Below, piece by piece: positions 8,491 through 18,545 of a stretch of DNA of 64,000 bases; position 1 is the stretch's first letter, and the number at the start of each line of letters is the position of its first letter. The translations under genes and the position numbers were made by a program. Location: assembly GCA_016789905.1 (NCBI GenBank), contig JAEUQC010000065.1, positions 1 through 64,000 of the forward strand, given 5' to 3'. This stretch comes from Bryobacterales bacterium (lineage in GTDB: Bacteria; Acidobacteriota; Terriglobia; Bryobacterales; Bryobacteraceae). The notes under the pieces were generated by a model that was given only the letters and a program-made list of their open reading frames with translations, was not told where the DNA came from and ran no database searches.

Positions 8491-9633
8491 ATGGCTGATA
8501 CGATTCGGGTTCGAATCGTGGCAGACCAGATCGGGCAACTTATCCGGTCACTCGCGCATCGCGACTACGCGATCTTCGGCCCCGCCGTCAAAGACGGGGC
8601 AATTGTCTACGACCGGATTGAAGAAATCGGCGATCTGCCACGAGGTCTAACCGACCACCAGGAAGCGGGCAGGTATTCCCTTGTTCCGCGCCAGGACCAG
8701 GCCCTGTTTGGCTACGTCCTGGGTCCGCAGAGCTGGAAGAAGTACTTCCACCCGGCGCGTGTGAAACTGTTCGACGCGCGGAACGATGATGGCGTTTTCC
8801 AGATTCTCCCAAACACCGCGTCGCCCGCGCGCCCCGTGGCGCTGCTCGGCGTTCGCGCGTGTGAACTGGCCGCCATCGCAATGCAGGACCGTGTGCTGCA
8901 AAACGGTCCTTACGCCGACAGAATCTATGCGGCGCGCCGCGCAGGCGCGTTCCTCGTTGCGGTGCAATGCACACAATCGGCACCTACCTGTTTCTGCCAT
9001 TCGATGGGCACCGGACCCGCTGTGGCGGCCGGCACGGCCGACATCACGCTCACCGAAATGGACGTTGCGTCGGATCACTGGTTTCTCGCCGAGGCGGGCA
9101 CCGATCGAGGTGCGGAGGTGCTAAGCGAACTCTCCTTCGCGCCGGCGACTGACACACAGTGCCGCGCCGCGGATGAGGCCGTTGCTCTCGCCCGAACCGG
9201 CCAGCGCCGCCACCTAGATACCGCCGGACTGCGCGACCTGCTGATTGAGAACTTTGAGCATCCCCGGTGGGATGAAGTTGCCCGCCGTTGCCTGGTTTGC
9301 GCGAACTGCACCATGGTTTGCCCCACCTGTTTTTGCACCGACATTGAAGATGCAAGCGATGTTTCCGGCACGCACGCCGAGCGCTGGCGGCGCTGGGACT
9401 CCTGCTTCACAACCAGTTTTTCCTATATCCACGGCGGCAGCGTTCGCACTTCCCCCAAGGCGCGCTATCGCCAGTGGATCACCCATAAATTGGCTACCTG
9501 GATCGACCAGTTTGGTACGCCGGGCTGCGTTGGCTGCGGCCGCTGCATCACCTGGTGCCCCGCTGGGATCGACATTACCGAAGAGGCCCAAGCCCTTCGC
9601 GGAACGGTGAATCATGGAAATACAGAGTCTTGA
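8491..9633 (+). CDS. hydB: [NiFe] hydrogenase beta subunit, dicluster 4Fe-4S protein (sulfhydrogenase HydB type)
   Basis: 380 residues from ATG 8491, the start that fits the family; an upstream ATG at 8446 would add 15 residues. This is an AsrA/HydB-like iron-sulfur protein with two C-terminal [4Fe-4S] motifs: C-x2-C-x2-C-x3-C ([11 protein letters not shown], with further Cys in PTCFC) and [12 protein letters not shown]. In the known sulfhydrogenase complex this subunit relays electrons between the flavin subunit and the small hydrogenase subunit. First gene of a six-gene run in which every neighbour overlaps. Cytosolic; no signal peptide. Confidence 0.9.
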   Translation: MADTIRVRIVADQIGQLIRSLAHRDYAIFGPAVKDGAIVYDRIEEIGDLPRGLTDHQEAGRYSLVPRQDQALFGYVLGPQSWKKYFHPARVKLFDARNDDGVFQILPNTASPARPVALLGVRACELAAIAMQDRVLQNGPYADRIYAARRAGAFLVAVQCTQSAPTCFCHSMGTGPAVAAGTADITLTEMDVASDHWFLAEAGTDRGAEVLSELSFAPATDTQCRAADEAVALARTGQRRHLDTAGLRDLLIENFEHPRWDEVARRCLVCANCTMVCPTCFCTDIEDASDVSGTHAERWRRWDSCFTTSFSYIHGGSVRTSPKARYRQWITHKLATWIDQFGTPGCVGCGRCITWCPAGIDITEEAQALRGTVNHGNTES

Positions 9634-10078
9634 AAACATCATCGCGGAACATCCTTTCTTCGCCAAACTGGATCCGGCGCATATCGGACTACTGGTCGGG
9701 TGCGCTTCCAACGTCCGCTTCGAACCCGGGAAGTACATTTTCCGCGAAGGCGAGGAGGCCAATCATTTCTATTTGATCCGGCAAGGGCGTGTGTCGGTGG
9801 AGATCTCCCCGCCGCAGCGCCGCCCCATTGTTGTAGACACGTTGGATGAGGGCGAGATTCTTGGATGGTCCTGGCTGGTCCCGCCGTACCAGTGGCGGTT
9901 CCACGCCCGAGCAGTCGATTCGACGCGGGCCATTGCCCTCGACGGCAAATGCCTTCGCGAAAAATGCGAAAGCAACAAAGAACTCGGTTACGAGTTGCTG
10001 AAACGCTTCTCCCAAATAGTCGGCGGCCGCCTGGACGCCACGCGACTGCAGTTACTGGACCTATATGCCGCACACTGA
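9614..10078 (+). CDS. Cyclic nucleotide-binding-domain protein of the hydrogenase operon
   Basis: 154 residues. It overlaps hydB by 20 bp and the gamma gene by 14 bp. A CNB (cupin-like) fold fills most of the protein: FFAKLDPAHIGLLVGCASNVRFEPGKYIFREGEEANHFYLIRQGRVSVE, followed by DEGEILGWSWLVPP. It ends in a short helix and has no helix-turn-helix DNA-binding domain, unlike Crp/Fnr regulators. Such genes recur in bacterial group 3b hydrogenase operons; the role (ligand sensing or structural) is unknown. The phosphate-cassette arginine of a true cAMP site is not obvious, so the ligand is uncertain. Confidence 0.82.
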   Translation: MEIQSLENIIAEHPFFAKLDPAHIGLLVGCASNVRFEPGKYIFREGEEANHFYLIRQGRVSVEISPPQRRPIVVDTLDEGEILGWSWLVPPYQWRFHARAVDSTRAIALDGKCLREKCESNKELGYELLKRFSQIVGGRLDATRLQLLDLYAAH

Positions 10079-10901
10079 AGCAGACGCCATGCGGCCCGTG
10101 CCGTGGGTGGTCCGGCAAGTTACCAAAGAGACGCCCGACACCTTCACGCTTGTTCTGGATCCACCGAAAGGCGCCCGTGGCCGTTTCACTCCTGGCCAAT
10201 TCAGTATGCTCTGGGTTTGCGGCGTTGGCGAACTCCCCATATCCATTAGCGGAGATCCCACCCGGCCGGAGTCGCTTACCTATACCGTCCGCAGCGTTGG
10301 CGCGGCCACGCAATCACTTGTGACGCGCCAGGCGGGCCAGACTGTCGGCGTACGCGGCCCATTCGGCAAGGGCTGGCCGATTGAGGCGGCCAAGGGCCGC
10401 GACATTATCGTCGCCGCCGGCGGCATAGGCCTGGCCCCGCTACGGCCGGTCATCTACCACGTCCTGGCCAACCGTTCCCATTATGGCCGATTGACCGTCT
10501 TGTATGGCGCACGCAATCCGCGCGATATTCTCTTTCGCAAAGAACTCGCCGCTTGGGCCAAACTTCCGGACACGCAGGTTTTTTCCACTGTCGATTACGG
10601 CGGCGTCAGTTGGCGCGGCCACGTCGGCGTCGTGACAACACTATTCAAAATGCTTCGATTACGCCCCGTGTTGACCACGGCCATGGTATGCGGTCCGGAG
10701 ATCATGATGCGCGTAGTGGCCCGGGAGTTGCTGGCTCGCGGACTGTCCGGCGATCAGTTGTTTCTATCGATGGAACGAAACATGAAATGCGCCATTGGCC
10801 TTTGCGGGCATTGCCAGTGGGGGCCCCACTTCGTCTGCAAAGACGGCCCGGTGTTCCCTTTCTCCCAAATCGCTCCTCTGTTGGATCGTTATGAGCTCTA
10901 A
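10065..10901 (+). CDS. hydG: [NiFe] hydrogenase gamma subunit, FAD/NAD(P)-binding oxidoreductase
   Basis: 278 residues from ATG 10065 (an in-frame ATG at 10089 is the alternative). The ferredoxin-reductase fold shows the flavin-binding LPISISGDP segment, the nicotinamide nucleotide motif [14 protein letters not shown], and CGPEIMM near the end of the NAD domain. The C-terminal [2Fe-2S] motif is C-x4-C-x2-C...C ([17 protein letters not shown]). This subunit is the site of NAD(P)(H) reaction, making the complex a soluble hydrogen:NAD(P)+ oxidoreductase. The gene symbol follows sulfhydrogenase naming and is not the FeFe-hydrogenase HydG. Confidence 0.9.
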   Translation: MPHTEADAMRPVPWVVRQVTKETPDTFTLVLDPPKGARGRFTPGQFSMLWVCGVGELPISISGDPTRPESLTYTVRSVGAATQSLVTRQAGQTVGVRGPFGKGWPIEAAKGRDIIVAAGGIGLAPLRPVIYHVLANRSHYGRLTVLYGARNPRDILFRKELAAWAKLPDTQVFSTVDYGGVSWRGHVGVVTTLFKMLRLRPVLTTAMVCGPEIMMRVVARELLARGLSGDQLFLSMERNMKCAIGLCGHCQWGPHFVCKDGPVFPFSQIAPLLDRYEL

Positions 10902-11673
10902 AACAAAACCCCGCATCGGTGTTTTCAAGTTCGCCTCCTGCGACGGATGCCAGCTCAGCTTGCTCGACGCTGAAGACCACCTGCTTGCTGTCGCCGACGC
11001 GATTGAGATCGCCTATTTCCCCGAAGCCAGCCGCACAATGTCCAAGGGCCCTTACGACATCGCCCTGGTGGAGGGCTCCATCACCACGCACCACGACGCA
11101 CACCGAATCCAAGAGATCCGCCGGCAATCGAAGAAGCTGGTCACCATCGGCGCCTGCGCCACCTCCGGCGGTATTCAGGCACTTCGCAACTGGCGCGATG
11201 TTGACGAGTTTATCCGCTTCGTCTACGCCTCGCCAAAGTTCATCAGCACGTTGAAACTATCGACCCCAATCGCCGAACATGTTCCGGTCGATTTCGAACT
11301 CCGTGGCTGCCCCATCAATCAATACCAGCTCGTGGAACTAATCGCGGCCACGGTTGCCGGGCGCCGGCCCAATATCCCCACCTACAGCGTATGCATGGAG
11401 TGCAAATCGCGCGAGACGGTCTGCGTCGCCATTGCGCGACGCATCGCTTGCCTGGGGCCTGTTACCCAAGCCGGCTGCGGCGCCATATGTCCTGCGTTCG
11501 ACCGCGGCTGCTTCGGCTGCTACGGTCCGATGGATAGCGCCAACACCGCCTCCATCTCCGAGCAGTTTCGCGTGCTCGGCCAGACGGATCCTCAAATCGC
11601 CCGCGCGTTCCGCGGCTTTAATGCCTGGGCCTGGCAGTTTCGAAAGGCCAGTGAGGAGTGCGACCACACATGA
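10891..11673 (+). CDS. hydD: [NiFe] hydrogenase small (delta) subunit
   Basis: 260 residues from ATG 10891, overlapping the gamma stop by 11 bp; an earlier in-frame ATG at 10795 lies inside the gamma gene. The proximal cluster ligands open the protein in [13 protein letters not shown] (C17, C20), followed by GACATSGG. Later come [11 protein letters not shown] and [20 protein letters not shown], giving ligands for three 4Fe-4S clusters. There is no Tat signal, so the enzyme is cytosolic as in group 3 hydrogenases. It pairs with the large subunit encoded next through a 4-bp ATGA overlap. Confidence 0.93.
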   Translation: MSSKTKPRIGVFKFASCDGCQLSLLDAEDHLLAVADAIEIAYFPEASRTMSKGPYDIALVEGSITTHHDAHRIQEIRRQSKKLVTIGACATSGGIQALRNWRDVDEFIRFVYASPKFISTLKLSTPIAEHVPVDFELRGCPINQYQLVELIAATVAGRRPNIPTYSVCMECKSRETVCVAIARRIACLGPVTQAGCGAICPAFDRGCFGCYGPMDSANTASISEQFRVLGQTDPQIARAFRGFNAWAWQFRKASEECDHT

Positions 11674-12965
11674 ACGGCAAAACCAGGACCATCCGCGTCG
11701 ATACACTGGCGCGCGTGGAAGGCGAAGGCGCCATTCTCATCAAACTCAATGGGGACCGCGTCACCGACGTGAAGCTGCGCATCTATGAACCGCCTCGCTT
11801 TTTCGAGGCCTTTCTCCGCGGACGCCATTATTCCGAAGTCGCCGACATCACGGCGCGCATCTGCGGCATCTGCCCCATCGCTTACCAAATGAGCGCCGTG
11901 CACGCCATCGAACGCGCGCTCGGGGTTCAGATTGACCCCGCCATCCGGATGCTGCGCCGCCTGTTCTACTGCGGTGAGTGGATCGAAAGCCACGCCCTCC
12001 ACGTCTACATGCTCCACGCGCCGGATTTCCTCGGTTACCAGGACGTGCTGGCCATGGCCAAGGATCACCGCGAAATTGTGGAACAGTCCTTGCGGCTGAA
12101 GAAGATCGGCAACCACATCGTTCGCGTCCTGGGCGGCCGCGAAATCCACCCCATCTCGGCCACCGTCGGCGGTTTTTCCAAGACGCCTTCCAAACAGCAA
12201 CTCCGCTCCATGCGGGATGACCTGCGGTGGGCTCTTGACGCCTCCATCGCGACGGTCAAGCTCGTCGCTGGATTTGAGTTTCCCGACTTCGAGCAGGACT
12301 ACGAATTCGTCGCGCTCGCCCATCCGGATGAGTATCCCTTTAATGAAGGCCGGCTCGTCTCCAATCGTGGACTCAATATTGACGCCGCCGAATATGAAGA
12401 TCATTTCTTCGAACAGCACGTCAAGCACTCCAACTCACTCCACTCCGTCCACCGCGGCAGCGGCTCCTATCTGGTCGGCCCGCTGGCGCGTTTCAACCTG
12501 AACTTCGATAAACTGCCCGCCCCGGCGCGCCAGGCCGCGCAGGATGTGGGCCTAGTTCCGCCGGTGAAAAACCCATTCCGCAGCATTATCGTCCGCGCCG
12601 TCGAACTCGTTTTCGCCTGCGCGGAGGCGCTGCGAATTATTGAGGAGTACGCGCCGCCGGCCAGCGCAAGCGCGAAGGTTGAGGTCCGCCGGGGCGTTGG
12701 TCAGGCAATTACTGAGGCACCGCGCGGCATCCTCTATCATCGCTACGCCGTGGATGATAACGGCCTCATCGTCACCGCAAAAATCGTCCCGCCCACATCG
12801 CAGAACCAAAAGCGTATCGAAGATGACCTGCGGGATTTCGCGGCCCAGGTGGCCGCCTGGCCGCTCGAAGAAGCTACCTGGAAATGCGAGCAGGCCGTTC
12901 GCAACTACGACCCCTGCATCTCCTGCGCCACCCACTTTTTGCGCGTTTCCATCGAACGCACATGA
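11670..12965 (+). CDS. hydA: [NiFe] hydrogenase large (alpha) subunit, group 3b-like
   Basis: 431 residues. Both nickel-binding motifs are intact: N-terminal RICGICP (C65, C68) and C-terminal DPCISCATH (C416, C419), followed by a 9-residue tail that a maturation protease would remove after His. The start ATG 11670 is set by the ATGA overlap with the small subunit. Overall operon order (beta, CNB, gamma, delta, alpha, protease) matches bacterial NADP-linked group 3b enzymes. These are often oxygen-tolerant and bidirectional. Subgroup placement is from gene content and should be confirmed by phylogeny. Confidence 0.93.
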   Translation: MNGKTRTIRVDTLARVEGEGAILIKLNGDRVTDVKLRIYEPPRFFEAFLRGRHYSEVADITARICGICPIAYQMSAVHAIERALGVQIDPAIRMLRRLFYCGEWIESHALHVYMLHAPDFLGYQDVLAMAKDHREIVEQSLRLKKIGNHIVRVLGGREIHPISATVGGFSKTPSKQQLRSMRDDLRWALDASIATVKLVAGFEFPDFEQDYEFVALAHPDEYPFNEGRLVSNRGLNIDAAEYEDHFFEQHVKHSNSLHSVHRGSGSYLVGPLARFNLNFDKLPAPARQAAQDVGLVPPVKNPFRSIIVRAVELVFACAEALRIIEEYAPPASASAKVEVRRGVGQAITEAPRGILYHRYAVDDNGLIVTAKIVPPTSQNQKRIEDDLRDFAAQVAAWPLEEATWKCEQAVRNYDPCISCATHFLRVSIERT

Positions 12966-13438
12966 CCCGAATCATCGGCTGCGGCACGGATCATCGCGGT
13001 GACGACGCCGCCGGACTGCTGGTCGCTCGTGAACTCGGCGAGGTGGCCCATTCCGGCGACGGCCTTTCCCTGATTGAAGCCTGGCAGGGTTGTGACGAAC
13101 TAATTCTCATTGATGCTGTAGTCACTGGCGCACCGCCGGGGGAGATTGTCGTGTGGGACGGCCGGCGCGCGCCGGCCACCGCAAGTGTCTTTCGCAGTTC
13201 CTCCCACACCTTTGGCGTCGCCGAGGCTCTTCAACTGGCGCGGCTTCTCGATCGCCTTCCGGCCAGCGTAACCATTTTCGGCATAGAAGCGGCTACGTTC
13301 CGCATAGGCGCGTCCCCTTCGGCACCGGTCGCCGCGGCAATCGAGCGCCTTGTACAACGAATCAAAAACCTACACGCCGCGCCGGTCGCCCCAGATATCC
13401 ACATGAACCCGGGGACTGTAGCGAAACCCGTGCACTAG
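12962..13438 (+). CDS. Hydrogenase maturation protease (HycI/HyaD family)
   Basis: 158 residues. It starts [22 protein letters not shown], the family's N-terminal strand with the nickel-sensing Asp/Glu region (G-x-D-D). It continues with [18 protein letters not shown] (second metal-binding Asp) and [18 protein letters not shown] (third, His). The start overlaps the alpha stop (ATGA). It would cleave the C-terminal tail of the alpha subunit after nickel insertion. Its 3' end overlaps the convergent queE by 69 bp. No hypABCDEF genes lie in the window, so cofactor assembly must be encoded elsewhere. Confidence 0.88.
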   Translation: MTRIIGCGTDHRGDDAAGLLVARELGEVAHSGDGLSLIEAWQGCDELILIDAVVTGAPPGEIVVWDGRRAPATASVFRSSSHTFGVAEALQLARLLDRLPASVTIFGIEAATFRIGASPSAPVAAAIERLVQRIKNLHAAPVAPDIHMNPGTVAKPVH

Positions 13439-14044
13439 ACACAACTCCACCAGCCACGCCGCCCGCTCCCGCAGCCGTTCCGGCGTCCGCCCTTCCGGCA
13501 TCAGCAGCACTTCTCCCGCAGGCACATCCAACCGCCGCGTCAGCTCCAGCACCTCTTGTAGATCGGCCGGCGCGGCCACCACAAACTTTAACTGGTACGC
13601 GTACGACCCGATCATCTTTCGCAACACGTCCAGATTGATGCGCGTCCGTTCGTGAACCGCCGCCCACTTTGAATCGTCCGGCGTGGAGTTCGATAGTTTG
13701 GGCGAAATGCTCATCAGATCACATGCCACCGGTGCGAACACCGTGCCGGCCGTTTCTACCGTAATGTGCAGACCGCGCGCGCGCAACGCCTCGGTCAGCG
13801 CCACCACTTCCGGAGCAATCATCGGCTCCCCGCCTGTCACGACCACGTGTTTCGCGCCGAACCGTGAGACTTGTTCCACCAGCGATTCCACGCTCCGCGC
13901 CTCTCCCTCCGGCGTCCAGGAAGTGTAGGGCGTATCGCACCAGCCGCACCGCAGGTTGCAGCCGGACGTCCGCACAAACACCGACGGCACTCCCACCAGC
14001 TTCCCTTCCCCTTGCACGGAATAGAACACTTCAGCGATCTTCAC
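13370..14044 (-). CDS. queE: 7-carboxy-7-deazaguanine synthase QueE (radical SAM)
   Basis: 224 residues from GTG 14044, which overlaps the queC stop (GTGA); further upstream in-frame codons lie inside queC. The radical SAM signature C-x3-C-x2-C appears in [13 protein letters not shown], and the GGEPM motif follows. [18 protein letters not shown] at the N-terminus is typical of QueE. It converts 6-carboxytetrahydropterin to 7-carboxy-7-deazaguanine in queuosine/preQ0 synthesis. queC is directly upstream. queD and folE are not in the window. Its 3' end overlaps the hydrogenase protease gene. Confidence 0.93.
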   Translation of the reverse strand: MKIAEVFYSVQGEGKLVGVPSVFVRTSGCNLRCGWCDTPYTSWTPEGEARSVESLVEQVSRFGAKHVVVTGGEPMIAPEVVALTEALRARGLHITVETAGTVFAPVACDLMSISPKLSNSTPDDSKWAAVHERTRINLDVLRKMIGSYAYQLKFVVAAPADLQEVLELTRRLDVPAGEVLLMPEGRTPERLRERAAWLVELCLVHGFRYSPRVHVDIWGDRRGV

Positions 14045-14733
14045 AGCCCGTACCGGTCCAACAATCGGTCGCGCACTCCGGCTTCGGCGAAACCCTTGGC
14101 TCGCAGCAAACACGAATCGCACGCCCCGCAAGGCCGTCCGTTCGTCGCCGGGTCGTAACAACTATGGGTCAACCCGTAGTCCACGCCGCACTCCATGCCC
14201 AGCTTGATGATTCCCGCTTTTGAAAGATGCAGCAGCGGCGTATGGATGCGCAGAGTTGTCGTCCCCTCCACACCCGTCTTCGTCGCCAGGTTTGCCATCG
14301 TCTCAAACGCGGCCACAAATTCCGGCCGGCAGTCCGGATACCCGGAATAGTCAACCGCGTTCACGCCCAGAAAGATTTCTGACGCTGCCAGCACTTCCGC
14401 CCACGCCATGGCGAATGATAGAAAAATCGTGTTTCGCGCCGGCACATAGGTAATGGGAATCCCGGTCTCCATCTCCGCCGTCGAACGGTGCTTCGGCACG
14501 TCAATGCCTGCCGTTAACGCGGAGCCACCGAACATGCGCAGATCGATATGGGCCACACGGTGGTCAGCCGCTCCCAAATGCTGGGCCACGCGCCGCGCCG
14601 CGTCCAACTCATGGATATGGCGCTGTCCATAATCAAAGCTCAGCGCATAGCTCGCAAACCCTTCCCGTCGCGCCACGCCCAGGCAGGTGGCCGAATCCAA
14701 GCCGCCGCTTAACAAACAAATTGCCTTACGCAT
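14041..14733 (-). CDS. queC: 7-cyano-7-deazaguanine synthase QueC
   Basis: About 230 residues from ATG 14733 ([16 protein letters not shown]); a TTG three codons upstream (14742) is an alternative. The PP-loop motif SGGLDS binds [19 protein letters not shown] is a QueC signature, and four C-terminal cysteines ([19 protein letters not shown]) form the zinc site. It makes preQ0 from CDG, ATP and ammonia. The start overlaps the end of the upstream MFS gene by 8 bp and the stop overlaps queE by 4 bp, so the three are probably one transcript. Confidence 0.95.
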   Translation of the reverse strand: MRKAICLLSGGLDSATCLGVARREGFASYALSFDYGQRHIHELDAARRVAQHLGAADHRVAHIDLRMFGGSALTAGIDVPKHRSTAEMETGIPITYVPARNTIFLSFAMAWAEVLAASEIFLGVNAVDYSGYPDCRPEFVAAFETMANLATKTGVEGTTTLRIHTPLLHLSKAGIIKLGMECGVDYGLTHSCYDPATNGRPCGACDSCLLRAKGFAEAGVRDRLLDRYGL

Positions 14734-15931
14734 TTTCGTCAATCATCCGAGCCAGAAAGTATCCTGCCGCCGGAAACGCCGACACCACCGCCATCGCCGT
14801 ACCCAGCCCCACTCGATCCGCCGCCCATCCAACCAGCGGGATGAAAACCAACCCCGCGCTGCCCCACGCAAAGCCCATCATCAGTGCTGAAACCGTTCCC
14901 GCCTGCGACGGCGCCAGGCGTTGCCCCATCACCAGATTCACGGGAATCGTAAACAACAGCAACAATCCGGCCAAGGCCAGCGATGCCAGCGCCAACCAGC
15001 CATCCGTCAGGAAAAACAGGGCCAGAAACGGCAGGCATCCAGCCATGGATATAAGAATCACCCGCTTGCCGCCAAAACGGTCCGCCAGATTCCCGCCAAC
15101 AAAGCCGCCCATCCCGCCAAAGGCCAGGTAGAGCGTCAACCCAAGCGCCGCCGATTGCACCGAAAACCCGCGCTCCCGGTTCAGATACAAAGGCAGGAAC
15201 TGCGCGAACACCATCTGGACGATGCTGCGGACATACACGAGCGCGAATAGGATCGAAAGTGGTCTCCACTTCGCCAAAAGCGGCGCGAGATCGAAGTGGT
15301 TCGACGTCTCCTTCGAACGGGGCGCCAACTGGAACCGTAGCGCCAAAAGCAGCGTTACCAGAACGCCCGGCACCGCGCCCAGCCATGTCATCTCCAACCC
15401 ATACCGCCCGGCGAGAAACGTGAAAAACGCCGGCCCGAACGCCATGCCAAAAGTGCCCGAACTGATGAAGACCGCCATCCACTTGGACTTGCCCGCCGCA
15501 ATGCGAGCCGTCGCATTCGCCGACGCCTGCGGATGAAACGAGGCGATGCCCATGCCGCCTAACAACACCATCGCTATCAACATTGGGTATCCGGTTGCCA
15601 CGCCCAGCGAGGAGATGAAGATGCCCGCCATCGCCGGCGCCAGGACTGTAAACAGCCTGGAGCCCGATTTATCGGACAAGATCCCATAGACCGGCTGTAG
15701 CAGGGAGCTCGAAAATATCAACATCCCCGCCAACAGCCCCGCCTGCGCTAAACTCAAGCCAAACCGCTCCACCAGCATCGGCTGGAACGAACTCAAGCCG
15801 CTCGAATACAAATCAATAAAGAAATGGGCGAACGATAAGAGCGCCAGCGCCCGATACCCAGCCCGCTTGGCATCGGCTTCCGGGGTGGAAATGGGAAGCG
15901 CCGCCGGTAAACTGGCTGGAGTGGAACTCAT
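14726..15931 (-). CDS. MFS transporter, fosmidomycin-resistance (Fsr)-like
   Basis: 401 residues with 12 predicted membrane spans in two halves. The N-half has [19 protein letters not shown] and [13 protein letters not shown] (the MFS loop 2-3 motif), and the C-half [16 protein letters not shown]. The pattern [13 protein letters not shown] resembles the Fsr/YfnC subfamily of exporters. It sits upstream of and overlaps queC. This makes export or import of a deazaguanine compound a tempting idea, but sequence alone does not show it. The start ATG 15931 lacks a strong ribosome-binding site. Confidence 0.85.
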   Translation of the reverse strand: MSSTPASLPAALPISTPEADAKRAGYRALALLSFAHFFIDLYSSGLSSFQPMLVERFGLSLAQAGLLAGMLIFSSSLLQPVYGILSDKSGSRLFTVLAPAMAGIFISSLGVATGYPMLIAMVLLGGMGIASFHPQASANATARIAAGKSKWMAVFISSGTFGMAFGPAFFTFLAGRYGLEMTWLGAVPGVLVTLLLALRFQLAPRSKETSNHFDLAPLLAKWRPLSILFALVYVRSIVQMVFAQFLPLYLNRERGFSVQSAALGLTLYLAFGGMGGFVGGNLADRFGGKRVILISMAGCLPFLALFFLTDGWLALASLALAGLLLLFTIPVNLVMGQRLAPSQAGTVSALMMGFAWGSAGLVFIPLVGWAADRVGLGTAMAVVSAFPAAGYFLARMIDENA

Positions 15932-16014
15932 AGTAGAAAAAGGGGAAATACAGGATGCGGTCCCGACTCTTCAGTATAGCGAAACCCTTTTCGTCAACCC
16001 GGGTTTACAGTAGA

Positions 16015-18540
16015 ATGCGAACCTCCGTGGTCGTCTGTCTAATTGCGGGCGGGGCGGCACTGCAAGCCCAAGCTCCCACAGCGCCCGTCGTCAATCCTCG
16101 CGGCGTCGTCAACGCGTTTACGCAGCAGCCCGCACCGTCACCTGTCTCGCCGGGCGGCATCATCTGGATTAATGGCATCAATCTCGGTCCCGCCGCCGGC
16201 TGGAAAGCCGAGCCCGGCACTCCGCTGCCGACCTCCGCGTTGGACCCCGCCATTGAAGTCCGCATTGGCCAGCGGGCCATACCGCTTTACTCCATCACAC
16301 CTTCCAGGATCGTTGCGCAGGTCCCCGTCGATACACCACTAGGCGTCACCCAGATTGTCGTTCGCCGCGGCGAACAGCAAAGCGCCCCGGCCCGCTTTAC
16401 CGTCGTTCCCCCCAGCCCGTCGATCGCCGCCGAAGGAGGTTTTGGCCCCGCCGGAGCCGCATCCGGCAAGACGCTTACCCTGCGCGTCGCCGGACTCGGG
16501 CAAACGGATCCGCCCACGGCTCCCGGCGCGCTGCCCGCCGCAGGTGACCCGATCGCTCCTCGTACTGCCGTTCGCGCCGCGGTCGGCGGAATGAATGCAC
16601 CGGTCTCCGCCCGGCTTTCCCTGGATGTCCCAGGCGAATTCCAAGTGACGCTTGAACTCCCGCCCACAGCGTCCCAGGGAGACGTCGTCACTCTATTGGC
16701 CGCCAATAATGCCGGCAACCGGGTGACCTTCCAGTCCCTCTCCGCTCCGAAAATCGAATATCTTCCGCTTCCGGAGGGCGCGGCGAACCTCCGCGCCCTC
16801 ACCGCCAGTGACCTCCGTCCCGGATACTTCGTCCTGAATGGACCACGCGGCGAGGATAGCTGCTATCCGGCCATTCTCGTGGATTTCGACAACCGCAAGG
16901 CAGAATCGCTATCCGGCTGCCACACTGCCGCCAACGCGCAGATTCAGACGCCATTCACGCCCAGCAACGACGGCAACGCCATCGCTGCGCTTGTTGGCCC
17001 GGCCGAAGGGGACGCCGCCACAGGCATCAGTTCCAAAGTTGCGATTCTTCAACCCGCCGCGGAGCCACGCGCCGTCGAACTCTCCGCCAAAGCCTCAAAC
17101 GTTGGCTCCGCACCAGGCGGAAATTTCAATGCGGTGATGCCCGGCACGCCCATCCGCTTGGCGCTTATCGATCCGGACACCGGCGAAGTAACCGAAGCCG
17201 CACCGGGCGGTGGAGTGCTTCCCGGCGGCGGTGGCGGAGCGGTCAACATCAACAACTTGCAAGTAGACCTCGGCGACGGAGTAAAAGAACTCGCCTCCGT
17301 TCCTGTTGGACTCGGTCAAAACCAACAAGCTATCATTGCCGTCGATTCGCTCGAAACCGTCACCAAAGCCAAGTTCGGCATCATCAATGCGCAGGGTGAA
17401 GTTCTCCAAGCTGTTAGCTTCCCCGCTGGGTGGCTTCCGCTGCTCGCGCCCACCCAGGCAGCGCCGGTTCAGGGTGGCGGGGGCGGTGCGCCAGGGGGTG
17501 GAGGCGTTCCCGGCGGCGGGGGCGTACCCGGAGGCGGGGGCATCCCGGGCGGCGGGGGCATACCGGGCGGCGGGGGCATCCCGGGCGGGGGCGCGGCGGT
17601 CGCCAACCGCTTCCGCGCCGCGGTGCAGTTCGACGCACCCACGCGCCAGTATTACGTTCTCGCCCGCGCAGCCGACAAATCGAGGGATGGCTTCCTGCGC
17701 TTCCCGCTTGCCGCCGGACAGGAGCCCCAGGTCCTCGCCTTCTCGGAAGGCAGGTTCGCCGCCTCCTGCACTGTGCAGCTCCGCACGTTCAGCCTGGAAC
17801 TCGCCCGCCGCCTCGCCGTTCCCACTTCGCCAACACCCGAAACGCTGATTCGCACCGCTTGTGGCGCCTCCAGCTTTGTCACTCTGGATTTCAACACACG
17901 CCAAATCACCGAAACCTCTCTACCCGGCCAAGGCCAGTTCAACATCACCGGCAACGCCGCCAACGACGTGAACGACTACGTCTACGGAACCAATACCGAC
18001 CCTGCGCAACAAGGCCGCAGCGACACGCTTTATGTCTTCGACGGCGTCACCAGTTCCGCCTTCCGGCTGGACCTCCCGCCGGAGGTCTCCAGTTTCGCGA
18101 ACGTGAACGCCTTCCCCGCTATGGGCATTCTGTACGCGCAGGCCACCGCGCGCACGGTTGGCGATGCGGGCATCGTACTTTTCGACCTGGAAAACGCCAG
18201 CGCTCGCCTCCTCCCCACGCCTTCCGGCTTCGTGTCCGTACAGCCCATGACCATCTTCCCGGCCACGCGTAAACTCATCGCTCGCGGCACGCGAACCGAG
18301 CCGGCCGCCACACAGATCCTCATCTACGACCTTGTCTCCGGCGACCTGCAAATCATCCCGAACCCCGAAGGCGTCGCCTTTACCGGCGCCGTGCCGAACC
18401 AGCCCGCGCAGCCCGGACAGCCCCCGTTGCAGCAGCAACCCGCGCTACAGAATATCAACGCCAAGTCCAACGCAGTCACCGTCGTCGGCTTCGATGCCCA
18501 ACGCCGCCCGGTCGGCGTGTTACTCATTCGCGCCCATTGA
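16015..18540 (+). CDS. Large secreted protein with IPT-like domain and Gly-rich repeat
   Basis: 841 residues from ATG 16015, which gives a clean signal peptide (MRTSVVVCLIAGGAALQAQA); the in-frame ATG at 15955 only adds upstream residues. Residues about 28-130 form an IPT/TIG-like unit of the Solibacter-type (VNPRGVVNAFTQQPAPSPVSPGG, LPLYSITPSRI-like strands, PVDTPLGVTQIVVRRG). Residues about 486-526 are a glycine-rich linker of PGGGGV/I units. The C-terminal third looks like propeller or beta-sandwich strands (YYVLARAADKSRDGF, DTLYVFDGVTSSAFRLDLP). No enzyme motif is seen. Presumably surface-exposed or extracellular. Confidence 0.7.
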   Translation: MRTSVVVCLIAGGAALQAQAPTAPVVNPRGVVNAFTQQPAPSPVSPGGIIWINGINLGPAAGWKAEPGTPLPTSALDPAIEVRIGQRAIPLYSITPSRIVAQVPVDTPLGVTQIVVRRGEQQSAPARFTVVPPSPSIAAEGGFGPAGAASGKTLTLRVAGLGQTDPPTAPGALPAAGDPIAPRTAVRAAVGGMNAPVSARLSLDVPGEFQVTLELPPTASQGDVVTLLAANNAGNRVTFQSLSAPKIEYLPLPEGAANLRALTASDLRPGYFVLNGPRGEDSCYPAILVDFDNRKAESLSGCHTAANAQIQTPFTPSNDGNAIAALVGPAEGDAATGISSKVAILQPAAEPRAVELSAKASNVGSAPGGNFNAVMPGTPIRLALIDPDTGEVTEAAPGGGVLPGGGGGAVNINNLQVDLGDGVKELASVPVGLGQNQQAIIAVDSLETVTKAKFGIINAQGEVLQAVSFPAGWLPLLAPTQAAPVQGGGGGAPGGGGVPGGGGVPGGGGIPGGGGIPGGGGIPGGGAAVANRFRAAVQFDAPTRQYYVLARAADKSRDGFLRFPLAAGQEPQVLAFSEGRFAASCTVQLRTFSLELARRLAVPTSPTPETLIRTACGASSFVTLDFNTRQITETSLPGQGQFNITGNAANDVNDYVYGTNTDPAQQGRSDTLYVFDGVTSSAFRLDLPPEVSSFANVNAFPAMGILYAQATARTVGDAGIVLFDLENASARLLPTPSGFVSVQPMTIFPATRKLIARGTRTEPAATQILIYDLVSGDLQIIPNPEGVAFTGAVPNQPAQPGQPPLQQQPALQNINAKSNAVTVVGFDAQRRPVGVLLIRAH
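17484..17592 (+). repeat. In-frame tandem repeat of about 18 bp (PGGGGV/I units)
   Basis: About six units of an 18-bp sequence of the type GGCGGGGGCGTACCCGGA encode the hexapeptide PGGGG(V/I) within the secreted IPT protein. The units are nearly identical at the DNA level, so copy number could change by slippage. Flanking sequence is not repetitive. Confidence 0.8.
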
Positions 18541-18545
18541 TAGGG

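Noticed and set aside
8503..8530. tRNA-like T-arm string GGTTCGAATC
   Set aside because: It lies in the first codons of the hydrogenase beta gene and has no acceptor, D or anticodon stems around it.
17484..17592. Regular repeats that could suggest a CRISPR array
   Set aside because: Units are 18 bp, head-to-tail without spacers, in frame inside a secreted protein, and no cas genes are near.
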